Source: Hyparrhenia diplandra
Taxonomy: Eukaryota; Streptophyta; Magnoliopsida; Poales; Poaceae
DNA: 64,000 nt
NCBI GenBank assembly: GCA_015847255.1
Contig: JADLZK010010446.1
Location: 23,182-87,181, forward strand
Direction of reading: 5' to 3'
Positions 11,295 through 21,965 of this stretch are shown in pieces. Position 1 is the stretch's first letter; each line of letters begins with the position of its first letter. The notes beneath the pieces were generated by a model. The model was not told the DNA's origin, searched no databases, and was given only the letters and a program-made list of their open reading frames with translations. Made by a program: the position numbers and the translations under genes.

Positions 11295-11720
11295 AAGTTT
11301 AACGGAATGGAAACAAGTGCTTACTCTTGGAGAGAACTTGGGAGAGAGAGCTTGTGAGAGAGAGTGCTTGGTGTTCTTGCACTAGAGCTTGGGAATGCTT
11401 TGTGGAGTGCAAGAAGTGAGCAAGTAGCAAAATGAGAGAGTGAGGGAGTGAGAATGAGAGGGGTGGAGAGCTCTCCCGGCCACCTCGCGAATTTATAGCC
11501 CGATGCACCCCCGACACTCGGACGAAGGCAACGGCTAGGTGATGTGGCCGTTTGGCCCGTGGCGAGGGAAGCGCCGGGCGGGGGCGGCGGCCCACGCGGC
11601 GGCCGGCCCCATCCTAGGCCCCTCGTCGCCCTGCTTTGGCAGGTGCGTTCAAACGGTCGAATCCGACCGTTGTGCAGTGGTGCAACAGTCGGGTTCGACC
11701 CGAAACTTTGTTTTTTCATT
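11295..11720 (-). promoter_or_regulatory. Internal promoter-like leader before the ATHILA ORF
   Basis: Read on the minus strand: a TATA box GGCTATAAATTCGC (11491-11499), then about 190 bases of C/T-rich leader (CTCTCATTCTCACTCCCTC and similar), then the ATG at 11294. This TATA plus pyrimidine-rich leader layout is typical of plant pol II genes and suggests the ORF has, or once had, its own promoter. Overlapping open frames here are not convincing proteins. Confidence 0.45.
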
Positions 11721-12129
11721 TTCTCTCATTTTATAAATGTTTAAGAATTTTTTGGAATAAAGTTTTATTCAGAGTATGGCATTATTTATAAAATCTTATC
11801 AATATATATATTTTATTTATATTATTATTTTTATATTTTAATTGACATGGGAAATATGGCAATGGGATTAAAATATGAAAAGAAATTCTTTTTTAATATT
11901 AAAGAATATGGTAATAAAAAGGAAATTAATTAATTAAAGAGGTTTTGAATTCAAATATTAAAAATAATTTAATATGAGGAAAATAAATTTATAGAAGGAA
12001 AATATTTATTTCTTACCTTTAGTGAAGCTTACCTTTAGGCACGCTTCACACGCCATGCCTTCTTCGTATTTTTTGGATGGTGACGTGGTAGGTGTATCTT
12101 CCTTCAAGGTAGGCTTGTGTTTGACGTAG
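11721..12129. other. AT-rich joint where RT and integrase are missing
   Basis: Very A/T-rich sequence without open frames separates the protease-like region from the ATHILA ORF promoter. In complete Athila-group elements the RT, RNase H and integrase modules would lie between these parts; none of their motifs is present on either strand. Confidence 0.6.
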
Positions 12130-12735
12130 ACCATGGAACATTGTTCGGGCTTGGGGCGGAAGTTGAAGATTTCCTCCTTTCCATTGATGTTGAAGCGGAT
12201 TTCTCGGCAATCACGACATCAATGTGTGCCCCAATTTGTGCTCGGGAATGGTCGTCCCAAGATCAAAGGTGTTTCCTTAGTGGTTTCCATTTCTAGCACC
12301 ACAAAGTCAAGCGGCACGAAGTGATCTCGATTCTAACAGCACGTCTTACGCTACTCCTTTGGGTGACGATTCGTGGAGTCGGCCCGATTGGAGCAACATG
12401 CTTGTTGGTGCCGGGTTGGTGAAGTTCATCTTGTCAAACACGACTTTGGACATGACACCGACGCTTGCCCCCTGTGTCGCATAGGGCATGCTCAATCCTT
12501 TGAGTCCCTATTGAGCGGTGATGGTGGGACATCCCGGGTCTTTCTTCTTCTCGGGAGTTTGTTTAGTATAGCTGCGCTACATGCTTGTTAGTTTTACCAC
12601 CTCGGTGGTTGGTAGGGGCAACTTATTGTTGATGATGGCTTTGACAAATTTGGCGTAAGATGGCATGTGGAGTACATCCATTAGTGGTACATCCACATGT
12701 ATCTTCGGATCATCTCAACAAACCGGGCAAATTGT
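12130..12735 (-). pseudogene. Aspartic protease-like region of the Athila-type element
   Basis: The minus strand reads, with frame changes, GASVGVMSKVVFDKMNFTNP and then APTSMLLQ, followed by stretches resembling GRPF/L-T-linker sequence before GKEE. This is the retropepsin region of Athila-group polyproteins, where the usual motif is an LGAS-x-SVMP core. The leading Asp-containing triad is altered (QGAS), so it looks inactive. Several stops interrupt it. Confidence 0.6.
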
Positions 12736-14147
12736 TCATCCACGGTTGATTTTCTCTTCCGGGAAGGAAAGGGTATGAAGTTTGTGTCCCCATAAGTTTG
12801 AGTTGTAATCCTTTCCTCTCTTTGGTTCTTCTTCGATTGGTGGAGCGTCGTGTTGTCTTGTCATGGTTCTTTGGGATTGCCGAGAGTTTTCATTTGCATG
12901 TTTAGGATATGGTGGATCACGAGTAGACTTACCGCTCCTCGTGGCCTTTGCATTAACCTTTTTCCGTAGGTTGACTAGGGATTTTTCCATCTTGATTAAT
13001 AGGAATGTAAGTTGCTAAATGTGACAATTGGTTTTCAACCTTTTTGTTTAAGCTCAATTGATTAATTACAGCAGAAGATAAATTCTCAAGTTTGGTGTTT
13101 ATGTCTTCAAGCATTTTATCATTAGGCGATATCTTTTTATTAAGACTTTCATTAATTTTAGCTTGACCATAAACTAAATCTTTCAAGGAGGGTTGATTGG
13201 AATTGAAATTGGAATTGTAATTCGAATTGTAATTGTTACCTCCTTGTGGGCGATTCTGATTGTTCCACCCATTGTTATTACCTGGACGAAATCCGTTGTT
13301 GACGTAGGCTACTTCTTCTCGAGTTTCGGGACAAGAACTTCCCGAATGTCCAACCTCTCCACAGACTTCACATGTCATATGTGAGTCCATGGGGAGTGTA
13401 GCACCGCTTGCCAGAGCTTGGTCGCCCGATCTTTTTCATCGAGGAGATCGATCTTTGCGCAAGCGATCTGTCTCCTTTACCGTGTGCATACCTTTTTGTG
13501 TTTTTTCGAGGGGTCCGTTCTTCTCCCGGCCTTGGTTCTCGATCATCTTCTCGATGAGCGCTTACGCTTCTCAACGGTGAGGGATAAGAACGCCCCCTCC
13601 AAAGAAGAAGATCTATGTGGCCCTTCGACATGGTCGTAAGACCATTGTAGAAGTTCAAGGACGAGCCACTTCTCCATGCCATGGTGCGGGCAGGCGAGGA
13701 TGTACTCTTGCAGCCTCTCCCACGCCTCTGGTATGGGTTCCATTGCTGTCTGCTGAAAATTGGAAATTCTTGCCCGCAGGGCATTGGTTTTGCCCATTGG
13801 GAAGAACCTTGCGAGGAATGCGGTGGAGCATTTACTCCAAGTCTTCGACATGACCTCCTTGTCCTTGTAGAACCATTGCTTCGCTTTCCCCACAAGGGAG
13901 AAGGGAAACAAGCGAGCCTGATTGCATCCGCTCAACGCCTTGATGACGATTGTGTCGCATACGCCCAAGAAGTTCGGAGATGAGCATTTGCGTCCTCGCT
14001 TGGCAATCCACAGAATGGACTTGCTTGTACCATAGTGATGAGGCCAGTCCCTATCTCAAAGTTCTTGTTGCCCAAGTTGACACGGGGGCCAACTGGGACA
14101 TTGCCCACGACGGGGACAGAGTAGTCACGGAGTGTCTTGGTGGCCAT
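12736..14147 (-). pseudogene. gag of the Athila-type element
   Basis: Minus-strand blocks 13932-14147, 13543-13968, 12953-13390 and 12736-12990 form one collinear gag. Visible parts: the capsid start (FEIGTGLITMVQASPFCGLP), the core LFPFSLVGKAKQWFY ... FLARFFPMGKTNALRARISN, an acidic/basic linker, a CCHC zinc knuckle CEVCGEVGHSGSSC near 13375-13340, and an Asn/Gln-rich tail before the protease. Length and order match Athila-group gag. Frame shifts at about 13940, 13550 and 13380 break it; since all blocks are otherwise well preserved, sequencing indels are a real alternative to decay. Confidence 0.8.
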
Positions 14148-14418
14148 GAGTGTTGATGAAGATGGTACTTGGATGACGGGTGCAACCTCCTCGGGAGTGA
14201 TGACGGGGAAGAGTGGCCCGAGCCCGACTCTTCCGGCAGCCTCTACGGATTGTCGACGAAGTTATTCGGCGGTTTGCGACCAGTCATACACTATCCCTGT
14301 TTTCATCCACAACAGGAAGAAAACAAAAAGAGTTATCCCTGCAAAGATTAGGGCTATCATCCATACATGTGGTTATGATCATCTTTATTAATATTTTTTT
14401 TTCTTTTAACCTTGCCCT

Positions 14419-14437
14419 CCCCGGCAACGGCGCTAGA
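14419..14437 (-). other. Primer binding site, tRNA-Asp type
   Basis: The plus strand reads CCCCGGCAACGGCGCTA, matching the 3-prime end of plant tRNA-Asp (…CCCCGGCAACGGCGCCA) with one mismatch, six bases inside the right LTR. This fixes the element's orientation as minus and fits the known primer choice of Athila-group elements. Confidence 0.8.
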
Positions 14438-14443
14438 AATGCT

Positions 14444-16035
14444 TGTTGGCGTTTCTTAACGCAATCACTAAGAATAAATATTATCCTTAATGATAACGTC
14501 GAGAGAGCGTCGGGTGATAGATAAATTGAATATTGCAAGGGTCAACCCAAAGCGCCGCGGATCTATCATCGTAGCATTTCACCCGGGAGTATTCGGGTAT
14601 CGTTCATTTATATTTTCCCATGGGAAGGCAAGTTTAGATTTAATATGATGATGATAGCCCACAATGTATGTATGGATAGCCACCAATCATGTACAGGGGT
14701 AAGTGACAATAATATTGGAGATAGTGGTGACACACACACTTCTTGAGCACTAGAAGGAATAAATAGGAAATAACAAGAAAGGGAAAATCTATGTTGAGTT
14801 GGCTATTCTAATATCGCCAATGCGTCAGACTATAGTCTACATATGTCATTCATGGTTCATTGCGAGATGGGCTAAAGTGATGAGGAGATGCTGCTTGGGC
14901 CTGGTATATGCCGCCCGGTGACACTTGATAAGACTCCAACCCGACACCCGGATGTGGAGGAGTGCGCAGGACTAACGTAATGTCACCATCGCCGCCTACC
15001 TCACTACCGTGGGATGCGGCATTTCGAGATGATTCTCTATAGACCTAAGCACCACGCTTACGTTTATAGAAAACTACCTAAACCCCCTAGGTACCCCCGA
15101 CCCTACGGATCGACATGGCAAGAGTAAAGGTAAACCCGAAGGTACACGGACCATCACCCGAGCTTAGTTCTACTACGTCCCAAGAACGAAATATGATTCA
15201 ATTAGCCTAAAGTTAGTCATGTTAAATTTCACATCATACTAACTATACTCTAGTTGGCACAATGTGAATATAACATGAGGATAACTATACTCTAGTTCAT
15301 ATGCATTGTGATATAAATAATGAGACTTGAATAAAGGAAAGAACTTCATAGTAAATTACCAAAAAGATCCTTCCAAGGAGACAAGCCCTCCTTGAAGCTT
15401 TGCCTAACTTCGAATCCTACTACTAAACTAATGAAGTGGAGAGAGTAGAGCTCAAGGTAAGGATGTAACAATGTGTAATGTGTTGTGTGTGAGTGTGTGT
15501 GTGTGTAAGTGAGGGGGTGCCTCTCTTTATATAGTGGAGAGGAGAAGTGAATGGAGGGCTCTCCTTGCTCGAGGTCTTCTTGGCGGGGAACGAAACTTTG
15601 CACCGCATGCAAGCGCCAGCGTGAAGACCGGTCCAAACCGCCAAAGAAAGGGCGGCAAAGTTTGGCGAAAATTTGCGCCGGCCGCCCCCTGCGCCGGGCC
15701 GGCCCCGGGCTGGGCCTCCCCGGCCCCGGCCTTCTCCTTGATTCTTGGCGTTTTTTGTCCTTCAAATGTTGGGCCTATGATGGTGCATGGGCCAAATTGT
15801 CTTGTGGGTTTGGTCCTCTTGATTGATCCACTCCTTGGCGTCTTTTTATTCAATACGCTTTCTAATTTATTTAATGACTTTGTACTGTTTCCACTCTTAT
15901 ACCTGCAAAACATAATTTCTACGAATACAAGTGGAACTAGGTTAGAAGTAAAGGTATATGTAACATAAGTTTGCCCCTTTCTCATGAATTGGATAAAGGT
16001 TGGCGGTATAATATACTCGATAATGACCGCCAACA
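14444..16035 (-). repeat. 5-prime LTR of the Athila-type element
   Basis: Partner of 7110-8686; 15 bases longer because of scattered short indels. TG...CA ends with an 8-bp inverted terminal repeat TGTTGGCG/CGCCAACA. On the minus strand a TATA box CTATATAAAGAG lies at 15526-15534 (8191-8199 in the partner), the likely promoter. Confidence 0.93.
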
Positions 16036-16708
16036 ATTAGCAAGACGCCAAGGAGAAAACAGATCACCTCCCCCAAAAAAAAAAAAAAATTAGCTCGGGA
16101 ATAGTGGAATCAACAAAATGTAGTTCAAGATAGCGGGTTTATGTAATAGGCAATGAGACAAGATTGATGGGCTACATATCAAACCCTAGAATCGCTTTGG
16201 TGGAGGAAGACGCCGTCGAGGAGGAGGTCGTGGGCGGGGCGGGCGTCGGCTAGAATGGCGCGGATGCGCGTCGGCGGTGTGGCGGGCTGATGAGGCTACT
16301 GGAAACCCTAGAATCGCCTATGAGAGGTCGGATGAGGAATGAAATGGATCGTCTGTTAGTATAGGCGGATGAGATATGAAATGGATCGCCTCGTGAGGAG
16401 GCGGTTGAGGGTTTTTGAGTTTTGCGAAAGCTCGGCGCGTAAAAATCGTGGAAAGTTGGGGGGCGGGCACAAGGAAAAGGGAGGAAATACCGAAATAGCG
16501 CCACTTCACCGCTGCGGTGGGAGAAGGCGCGTGGTGGAGCCGCCCCTGTCGGGTCATATATCGGCGCTATTGCGCGGCTATAAACGCGAATAGCGCCATA
16601 GCTCCGCTTATTTTCCGCTATTCCTACTAAGCCATAAATAGCTTGTGCGGCCCGTTACTTCATCATTAAAAAAAATGGCAAAAAATCTAGCTTTTATTGC
16701 TTTATTAT
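16036..16708. other. Flank of the LTR element with hAT-like GCTATT repeats
   Basis: After the ATTAG duplication there is a 15-A run, two AAACCCTAGAATCGC motifs (about 16182 and 16306) typical of plant 5-prime leader sequence, and a stretch (16555-16635) rich in GCGCTATT/TAGCCGC/CCGCTATT, reminiscent of subterminal repeats of plant hAT elements. No coding frame has a recognisable product. Confidence 0.3.
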
Positions 16709-16938
16709 GACTTCCGTCCCACAAATAAAAAATGCGTTTTTTGACTTCTATAATCTAGGTTTGACCGTTCGTCTTATTCAAAAAGTTTTAAGATATTTAA
16801 GTTATTTAGTTATGACTTATTTTATCATTTACTTTCATAATGATTTGTTTATTTTATTATTTGCATAAGAAATTTAAATAAGGCGGATGGTCAAACAGAG
16901 ATTGTAGAAGTCAAAAACAAACTTTTTATTTATGTGTA
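16709..16938. mobile_element. Degraded Stowaway-like MITE
   Basis: Left end TTCCGTCCCACAAATAAA after a TA, with an internal inverted half GTCAAA...TTTTTATTTATGTG at the right. The second terminal repeat is worn, but interior pairs such as TTTGACCGTTCGTCTTATT and AATAAGGCGGATGGTCAAA are clear. Related to the copy at 21227-21441. Confidence 0.65.
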
Positions 16939-17319
16939 TCTTAGCACATGTTATCATCAATTCATTTGGCACTTGGCTATTATTATGTTGGAAACTCATA
17001 GATTATATGATGAAAATTCATGGATTATATATTATATTATCACCGTGATTAATATGCCATCCATTACGAGACCAGCGTTCGAAAATGTGTGAGTAAAAAC
17101 GTTCCGTCAAATTGCGTGGGTTCGCTACTACCTCCGCGCTGCGCAATTTGGGGCGAACTCACTTCAACGCCAGGCTACATCTATCTCGCCGTCGCCGCTA
17201 GCTTCACGCGTCGCCTTCCACGTATGACCACCGCCCGCGCCGCTGGCGTCATCCTCGTCGTAAGGTGCACCATGCGGCGGCTTCCACCGGAGGTAACCAG
17301 GCTGCTGCATTGGTTGCCA
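16939..17319. other. No gene; AT-rich then GC-rich leader-like sequence
   Basis: 16939-17070 is AT-rich. From 17100 the sequence becomes GC-rich and leads into the first F-box family remnant. Open frames on both strands reflect composition only. Confidence 0.3.
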
Positions 17320-17470
17320 TCCGGCGTGCCAAGGACGCAGGGGATCCCATGGATGACCTCTAGAGCAGGATGGCAAAGGCGTCGCGGCGACGCCATGGTG
17401 GGACAGAGCATCCCTCTGCGGCGAGACTCGAGAGGTGTGTAGGATACACAAAGGATACGCATGCAAGTTT
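17320..17470 (+). pseudogene. F-box family remnant (internally deleted)
   Basis: Contains GATCCCATGGATGACCTC, then GGCGACGCCATGGTGGGACAGAGCATCCC, corresponding to the DPM(E/D)DL and WWGRSIPL parts of the neighbouring F-box genes, followed by the tail module GTGTGTAGGATACACAAAGG (VCRIR-type). Most of the body is missing. This tail version recurs at 47598, 49310 and 55527. Confidence 0.55.
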
Positions 17471-17694
17471 GAGAAATTATTAGGACGTCTGCCGTTTTCC
17501 CTCGGTGCGTTCCGCACGGGTTATGTCCGTCTCCTCGCACCGGGCTACGCACCCGCGTGATATTGCTGCTCACCTCGGCGCCGGTACCGCTCGATCTTCA
17601 CCTGCGCCCGCCCGGTGGCGTCGACCACTCTTCACCGCAAAAAATAGCTAGAGCGCTCGAGCTTCCACCAAAAAAGCCCCGCCGGCGTCGCGCC

Positions 17695-18426
17695 ATGGAA
17701 AACCTTCCGCGTGACATGCTTGCGAGAGATTGCGATTCGTGTCGCCAAGGTCACGGCGGATCCCATGGAGGACCTCCACAATCACGGGCCATTGCTTTCA
17801 GATATGAAAGCGGCGTCGGCGGCGACCTGGTGGGGACGGAGCATCCGGCTGGGCGGATGTTTCTGTAGCCCGCCCGGCGATGGGTATCGCCGAGGATCGC
17901 GAGAGTCTTGTCACCAAGCTCGCCGCCGTCGGCAACCCGAGGCGTGCCTTCGGGCGGCATGTATGCCGTCTTCGTCGAAGGCCGCTGCACCGCCACGCCG
18001 CTGCTCGAGATGTCGCAGCCGCGCCGCCGCGTCGGGACATGAAACCGCCAAATATGTTCTTGCTCTTGTGCTCTCTGGGGCCAACACGATGCAAAAGACG
18101 GCATCGTGTGTTGCGAGTGTTGCGGGGAGATCGGCGACCACACGGCGATGGCTGGGCCGTGGAAGAACATCAATCGTTCTCGGCCCGCCAACGGGCATGT
18201 AATTTTAGGGTGGGCGACTTGGCGGCGCATATACCGGACGAGTGGCGTACAACCCGTCCTATAGCCCAAATGGTGCCTCGCCATGACGGGCATCGATCGC
18301 GTAAAGCCGGGATGGTGCGGCCGCCGCCGCATCTCGTTGCAAATGGTGTGGCGGTGCGTGTTCTCAGCGAGGAGTGTAGGATCCGCAACGAGTGTCGAGG
18401 TTCTTGGCCTCTAGATGGTGATCTCG
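17695..18426 (+). pseudogene. F-box/Sel1-like/Cys-tail gene copy 1, frameshifted
   Basis: Starts MENLPRDMLA (F-box first helix). One extra base follows, after which another frame gives EIAIRVAKVTADPMEDLHN. Later parts in changing frames give SLVTKLAAVGNP (Sel1-like/TPR-like helix), a KYVLALVLSGANT helix, and the C-terminus SEECRIRNECRG with conserved Cys. The predicted protein is an F-box adaptor-like protein of about 245 residues resembling Arabidopsis At1g67340/At1g67623-type proteins; such proteins are thought to act in SCF ubiquitin ligases. At least three frameshifts break it. The MULE at 18444 begins just after its 3-prime end. Confidence 0.8.
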
Positions 18427-18795
18427 ATCGAACAAACTTTAATGGGGCATTGGCGTTTTTACCCTCTGTTTCGGACCCAAAGGTGATTTAACCCTCGTTT
18501 TTTGAACTGGGCATTTTTACCCTCACTTTTTCAAACGAAGGGAATGTTTACCCTTACTCTGTTATGTCCAGTTAACGGTGTTAAAACGGACAACTTTGCC
18601 CATTCGTTTTTACCCTTATTTTTTTCTTAGATGTGTGTTTTTACCCCTATTTTGTATCAACTCTAACATTTTGTGTACAGTTTTTTTGTTGATTTTGACA
18701 GCATTTCAGCATATATTCCATATAATTACAATTCAATATCACACAACAAAATGATCCAAACATATAGATCTATATATTTTGCCATCAAAGTACCA

Positions 18796-18920
18796 TGTAA
18801 CATAGAGGTCCAAATGCATGCCAACATAGAGGTCCAAATCAACATGCTCATATACGGATCCAAATCAACATTCTAACATAGAGGTCCGAAGGCACATGCC
18901 AAATACTAACATAGAGGTCT
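18796..18920 (-). repeat. Repeats of AACATAGAGGTCCAAAT in the MULE 3-prime UTR
   Basis: Units related to AACATAGAGGTCCAAAT occur about five times (near 18800, 18823, 18851, 18878 and 18909) at roughly 25-30-base spacing, degenerate in the middle. They lie downstream of the transposase stop codon on the minus strand. Confidence 0.6.
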
Positions 18921-18975
18921 AAATGACATGTCATCCAAAAGTAGGAACTAGTAGCAACTAATGGTGAGCCACATC

Positions 18976-20342
18976 TCAAGCATTGAAACCCAACAAAGTA
19001 GCAAGCCTTCCAGATGTGTATTGTCTACGCCGTGTTGTCTCCCTTCCTGAACCACTTGCCTCATTATTGGGATGTGTTGAACTTCCCCTTCCTGTACCTG
19101 TACCACTTCCACTTCAACAAAATAGAGTAGAAGCAAGTTAATTTTTGGGGGAACACTAAAATTTACTACAAAATATTGCAATGAATAGCAGCCTTAATAC
19201 TTGCCTCATCATTCTTTGTCCTCTCCTGATCCCCTGCCCCTTCCTCTTCCCCTTCCTCTTCCCCTTCCCCTCCTTCCTCTTCCCCTTCCCCTACCCCTAC
19301 CAACATAGTAACAAGTCAGAAAATATTTGGTCATATGGAACGTCCACAGAAAATTTTTAACTCTGTCATATGGAACGTCCACAGAAAATTTTTTTTCTTA
19401 TTTCGACCCCTCAACTTCAATTTGCTCCCACTTCAGGGTTTTCCATCACCCAATCAACCACTCTATCAGCCACCCATTTGTTGGAGGCCATTGTGTCACC
19501 ACACTGGTTGAATGAACCACAAGTATGCTTTGGTCCACTAGTCTTGACCTGCATTAAAAAACCAAGAAAGTCAAAGTCATTTACCTTCCAACATAATAGA
19601 AGAACACTTGCAACATAATATAAGTCATTTACCTTGCATCCAATGTATTTCTTGGCCTTGCTTGTAGATGCAAAAAGTCCACTCGCATCCTTGATCAGCC
19701 CTCTTGCATATGGCCCTAAATCTGGTCTTGTCTTTTTGTAAGGTTTCAAAAGCATGATTATGCAAGACAGAGAAATGTGTAACAGCTAACTTGCACTGAT
19801 CCACATCTGGGAACACCACATTCACATCAATACATGGATCATCAGCATCATACGAAAACATGGGAGGATCGTACTCATTTTCCTCATCAACAATTTCACC
19901 ATCAGGATCAAACTCGAGTCGAGTCGAGTCGGACCAAGCATCATCAGAAGCACCAGATGATGCAGCTAAGTCAGTGTCATAGCTGCTATCACTAAGTACC
20001 TCTTCATCAAAAGCACTTTCTTTGGCTGGAGCTCTCTTTTTTTTGGAGAACAATGTCTTTTTTTTAGGTGGGGTTGTGGCTCTCTTATTTGTGTCTCTCT
20101 CCTTTGTTGCCCTCCTCAATTGAGAGTAAATTAGTCCTCAAAGTAGGGTGAAACCTTACGTTTGTTGGAGAAAACTCTAGTGGCCCCTCAAAATCATTGA
20201 CACGAGCATTGATACATACTAACCCACTCTTATCATTGAGTTGAAACCACTCCAACAGATTTTCATCCGATTTAATTTCCATAGAATCATCCTCTAAATC
20301 ACGCATACAATGTAACATCTTTGTTTTGAACCCCAAAAGCAA
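18976..20342 (-). pseudogene. MuDR-type transposase: DNA-binding N-terminus and C-terminal tail only
   Basis: Minus-strand parts: 20085-20342 (N-terminal region), 19625-20119 (basic PKKK segment, acidic stretch, then DVNVVFPDVDQCKLAVTHFS and CKRADQGCEWTF), and 19417-19548 (KTSGPKHTCGSFNQCGDTMA ... KWVADRVVD). Together these form the WRKY-GCM1-type zinc finger DNA-binding domain of MuDR transposases (C-x5-C ... H-x-C). A GT-AG intron at 19549-19632 splits it. A one-base expansion of a T run near 19670 changes frame. After a C/T-rich repeat, 18976-19120 encodes a Gly/Ser/Arg-rich tail ending GRLATLLGFNA, typical of MULE transposase ends. The DDE catalytic region and SWIM finger are gone. Confidence 0.75.
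19215..19298 (-). repeat. CCTTCCTCTTCCC low-complexity array
   Basis: About seven imperfect 12-18-base units of CCCTTCCTCTT or CCCCTTCC. On the minus strand this is GGAAGGGGAAGAGG, encoding a Gly/Glu-rich stretch in the deleted transposase gene or lying in an intron. Confidence 0.7.
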
Positions 20343-21226
20343 TGCTCCCCAATGAAATCAACTAGTTGCAAAGCAACCTAAAACTTTTGGGGTCAATAAC
20401 CTTAGGCTGGCAAAGTTCTACCTTGACACCATGTTTTTGAACCATTGTCGACAAATTTGAAAAATGAACGAACTCTAACAACAAGTTCCAATTTATTGTG
20501 ATTTATCCTACAAATCACAGCAGAGAGAAATAAACATGCTCGGGAATTGGGAAAATAAACAAGCCAACTTATCTACAAATTCACAAGAGGAAACAAACAC
20601 GCTTTCGAAATTGGGGAAATACCTTAGCTCCTCCATAGTGGCTGTCACGGAATGAGGAAGAGAGGGAGATGAGCAGAGAGGCGACCTCCTCCCTTGGCAG
20701 CTCCCTTGGCAAAGACCGAGGGCCTCCTCCCCCCGGGGGGGGCACCGGCGACGTCGCCGGCCGGACCACCCCCGAAACCCTAGCCCCTCAACCCTATCCG
20801 CCCGGCCTCATGGTGGTTGTGCTGGAGGGGGCGGACCGCAGGGAATCGGGCGCGGCGGGAGGGACGAATCGGCGGTGTGGAGGTTGGAATCGGGCCGAGG
20901 AGAGGCGGCGGCGGGCGGCCTCGGGGGATCTCGCGACGGGGAATTTTTTTTTTCAAGGGCGGGGGGCGCCGCTTTTTCCGCAAGGGGCGGCCCGGGGTTC
21001 CGCGGGCGCATGCGGCCGTGACGAGGAAAGCGCATCGCGGCTTCCCTCGTCCAACCAAGGGGCACGGTGGTCCTTTGGGCCGCTTGTTTTTTTTTTCACC
21101 GTTGACGGTGTCTAAAATAAGGGTAAACGGCACTTCCAATCAAGAAAACTGAGGGTAAAATTGCACAGTTGAAAAAAGGGAGGGTAGAAACGCCTTTGGC
21201 CTTTAAAAGGAGGGTAGAATCACCGA

Positions 21227-21441
21227 TTCCCCAAATAAATGAACATCTTTGACTTTTACAATTCTTGTTTGACCATTCGTCTTATTTAATTTTTAAGCAA
21301 ATAATAGAAGAAATACATCATGAGGAAAATATCTCTAATGATTGAACAAGTCGTAACAAAACAAATAATATTTATTAAAATTTTTTTGAATAAGACAAAC
21401 GGTCAAATAAGAAGTGCACTTATTTGTGGGATGGAGGGTGT
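21227..21441. mobile_element. Stowaway-like MITE, left end truncated
   Basis: Right terminal repeat TATTTGTGGGATGGAGGG is intact (about 21421-21438). Internal inverted halves TTTGACCATTCGTCTTATT and AATAAGACAAACGGTCAAAT match the copy at 16709. The left terminal repeat is cut at the border with the MULE. Confidence 0.7.
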
Positions 21442-21965
21442 GTGCCTCATGATGGCGAGATGTGTTTTAATAGTTGTGAATTGTGATATACTTCGTATAA
21501 TACATGTTGCTGAAATGATGAGTGAATAGAGTGGACGATTGCAACTCGAAATCTGTCCAATATAGTATATACTCAATTTGAAAGCATACAGTACAAGCAG
21601 ACAACAAGACGGTATGTTACTGAACTGCGTGCTCAAAAAGACGCCCGGTAAGATATCATTGCCGATGACACGGTGATGGACGTTCCATCGCTAGAGTGAC
21701 CTCATCTCTGGTGATATCGCATCATGCGGTGTGCCGCCATGTTGAGACCTTCAGGGATCAAGAACCCTAATTTTTCTTTTTTAATATGTGGTCAAAACTT
21801 GTGACTAGCTATAGTCTTTCTCTCCCTCATAGTAACTCCAAGTGTGATGGTTTTTCTTTCTAAAAATTTGTAAAATCATGCTCTATGAAGAGATTGTTTT
21901 CTTACTTATATTACTCTTGTCATGTTTCATGGACAACATTTGTTAGTCGTAACCATGCATATTTT
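21442..21965 (+). repeat. F-box array spacer, copy A
   Basis: Contains GATATCATTGCCGATGACACGGTGATGG, GTGTGCCGCCATGTTGAGACC, GGTCAAAACTTGTGACTAG and CTCATAGTAACTCCAAGTGTGATGG. The same string of motifs follows the other F-box copies (42815-43090, 47850-48130, 49695-49850, 52540-52805). It is a duplicated gene spacer, showing that the left and right parts of the array share one origin. No open frame of note. Confidence 0.75.

Larger units (their letters stand above)
7110..16035 (-). mobile_element. Athila-type LTR retrotransposon lacking RT and integrase
   Basis: Complete element of 8926 bp with LTRs 7110-8686 and 14444-16035, TGTTGGCG...CGCCAACA termini, and perfect 5-bp target duplications ATTAG at 7105-7109 and 16036-16040. 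Orientation is minus: the primer site abuts the right LTR, the LTR TATA reads leftward, and gag reads leftward. Content in transcription order: primer site, gag with zinc knuckle (14147-12736), aspartic-protease-like region (about 12700-12130), no RT, RNase H or integrase, then an ATHILA-type ORF (11294-9668), a 1-kb untranslated region, purine tract and 3-prime LTR. It is therefore a non-autonomous derivative. It inserted just upstream of the Ulp1-like pseudogene. Confidence 0.9.
18444..21232 (-). mobile_element. MULE (Mutator-like) element, internally deleted
   Basis: Long degenerate inverted ends: 18444-18540 (GGGGCATTGGCG, TTTTTACCCTC, TGGGCATTTTTACCCTC) mirror 21110-21232 on the opposite strand (GGGGAATCGGTGATTCTACCCTCC, TTTCTACCCTCC, TGCAATTTTACCCTC). 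Between them on minus lie the N-terminal and extreme C-terminal parts of a MuDR-type transposase without the catalytic middle. A paralogous unoccupied site exists at about 48280-48310 (CTCTAGATGGTTGATCTCGATCAAACAAACTT). The right end merges with a truncated Stowaway, and no 9-bp duplication is evident, so the right border may be rearranged. Confidence 0.75.
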
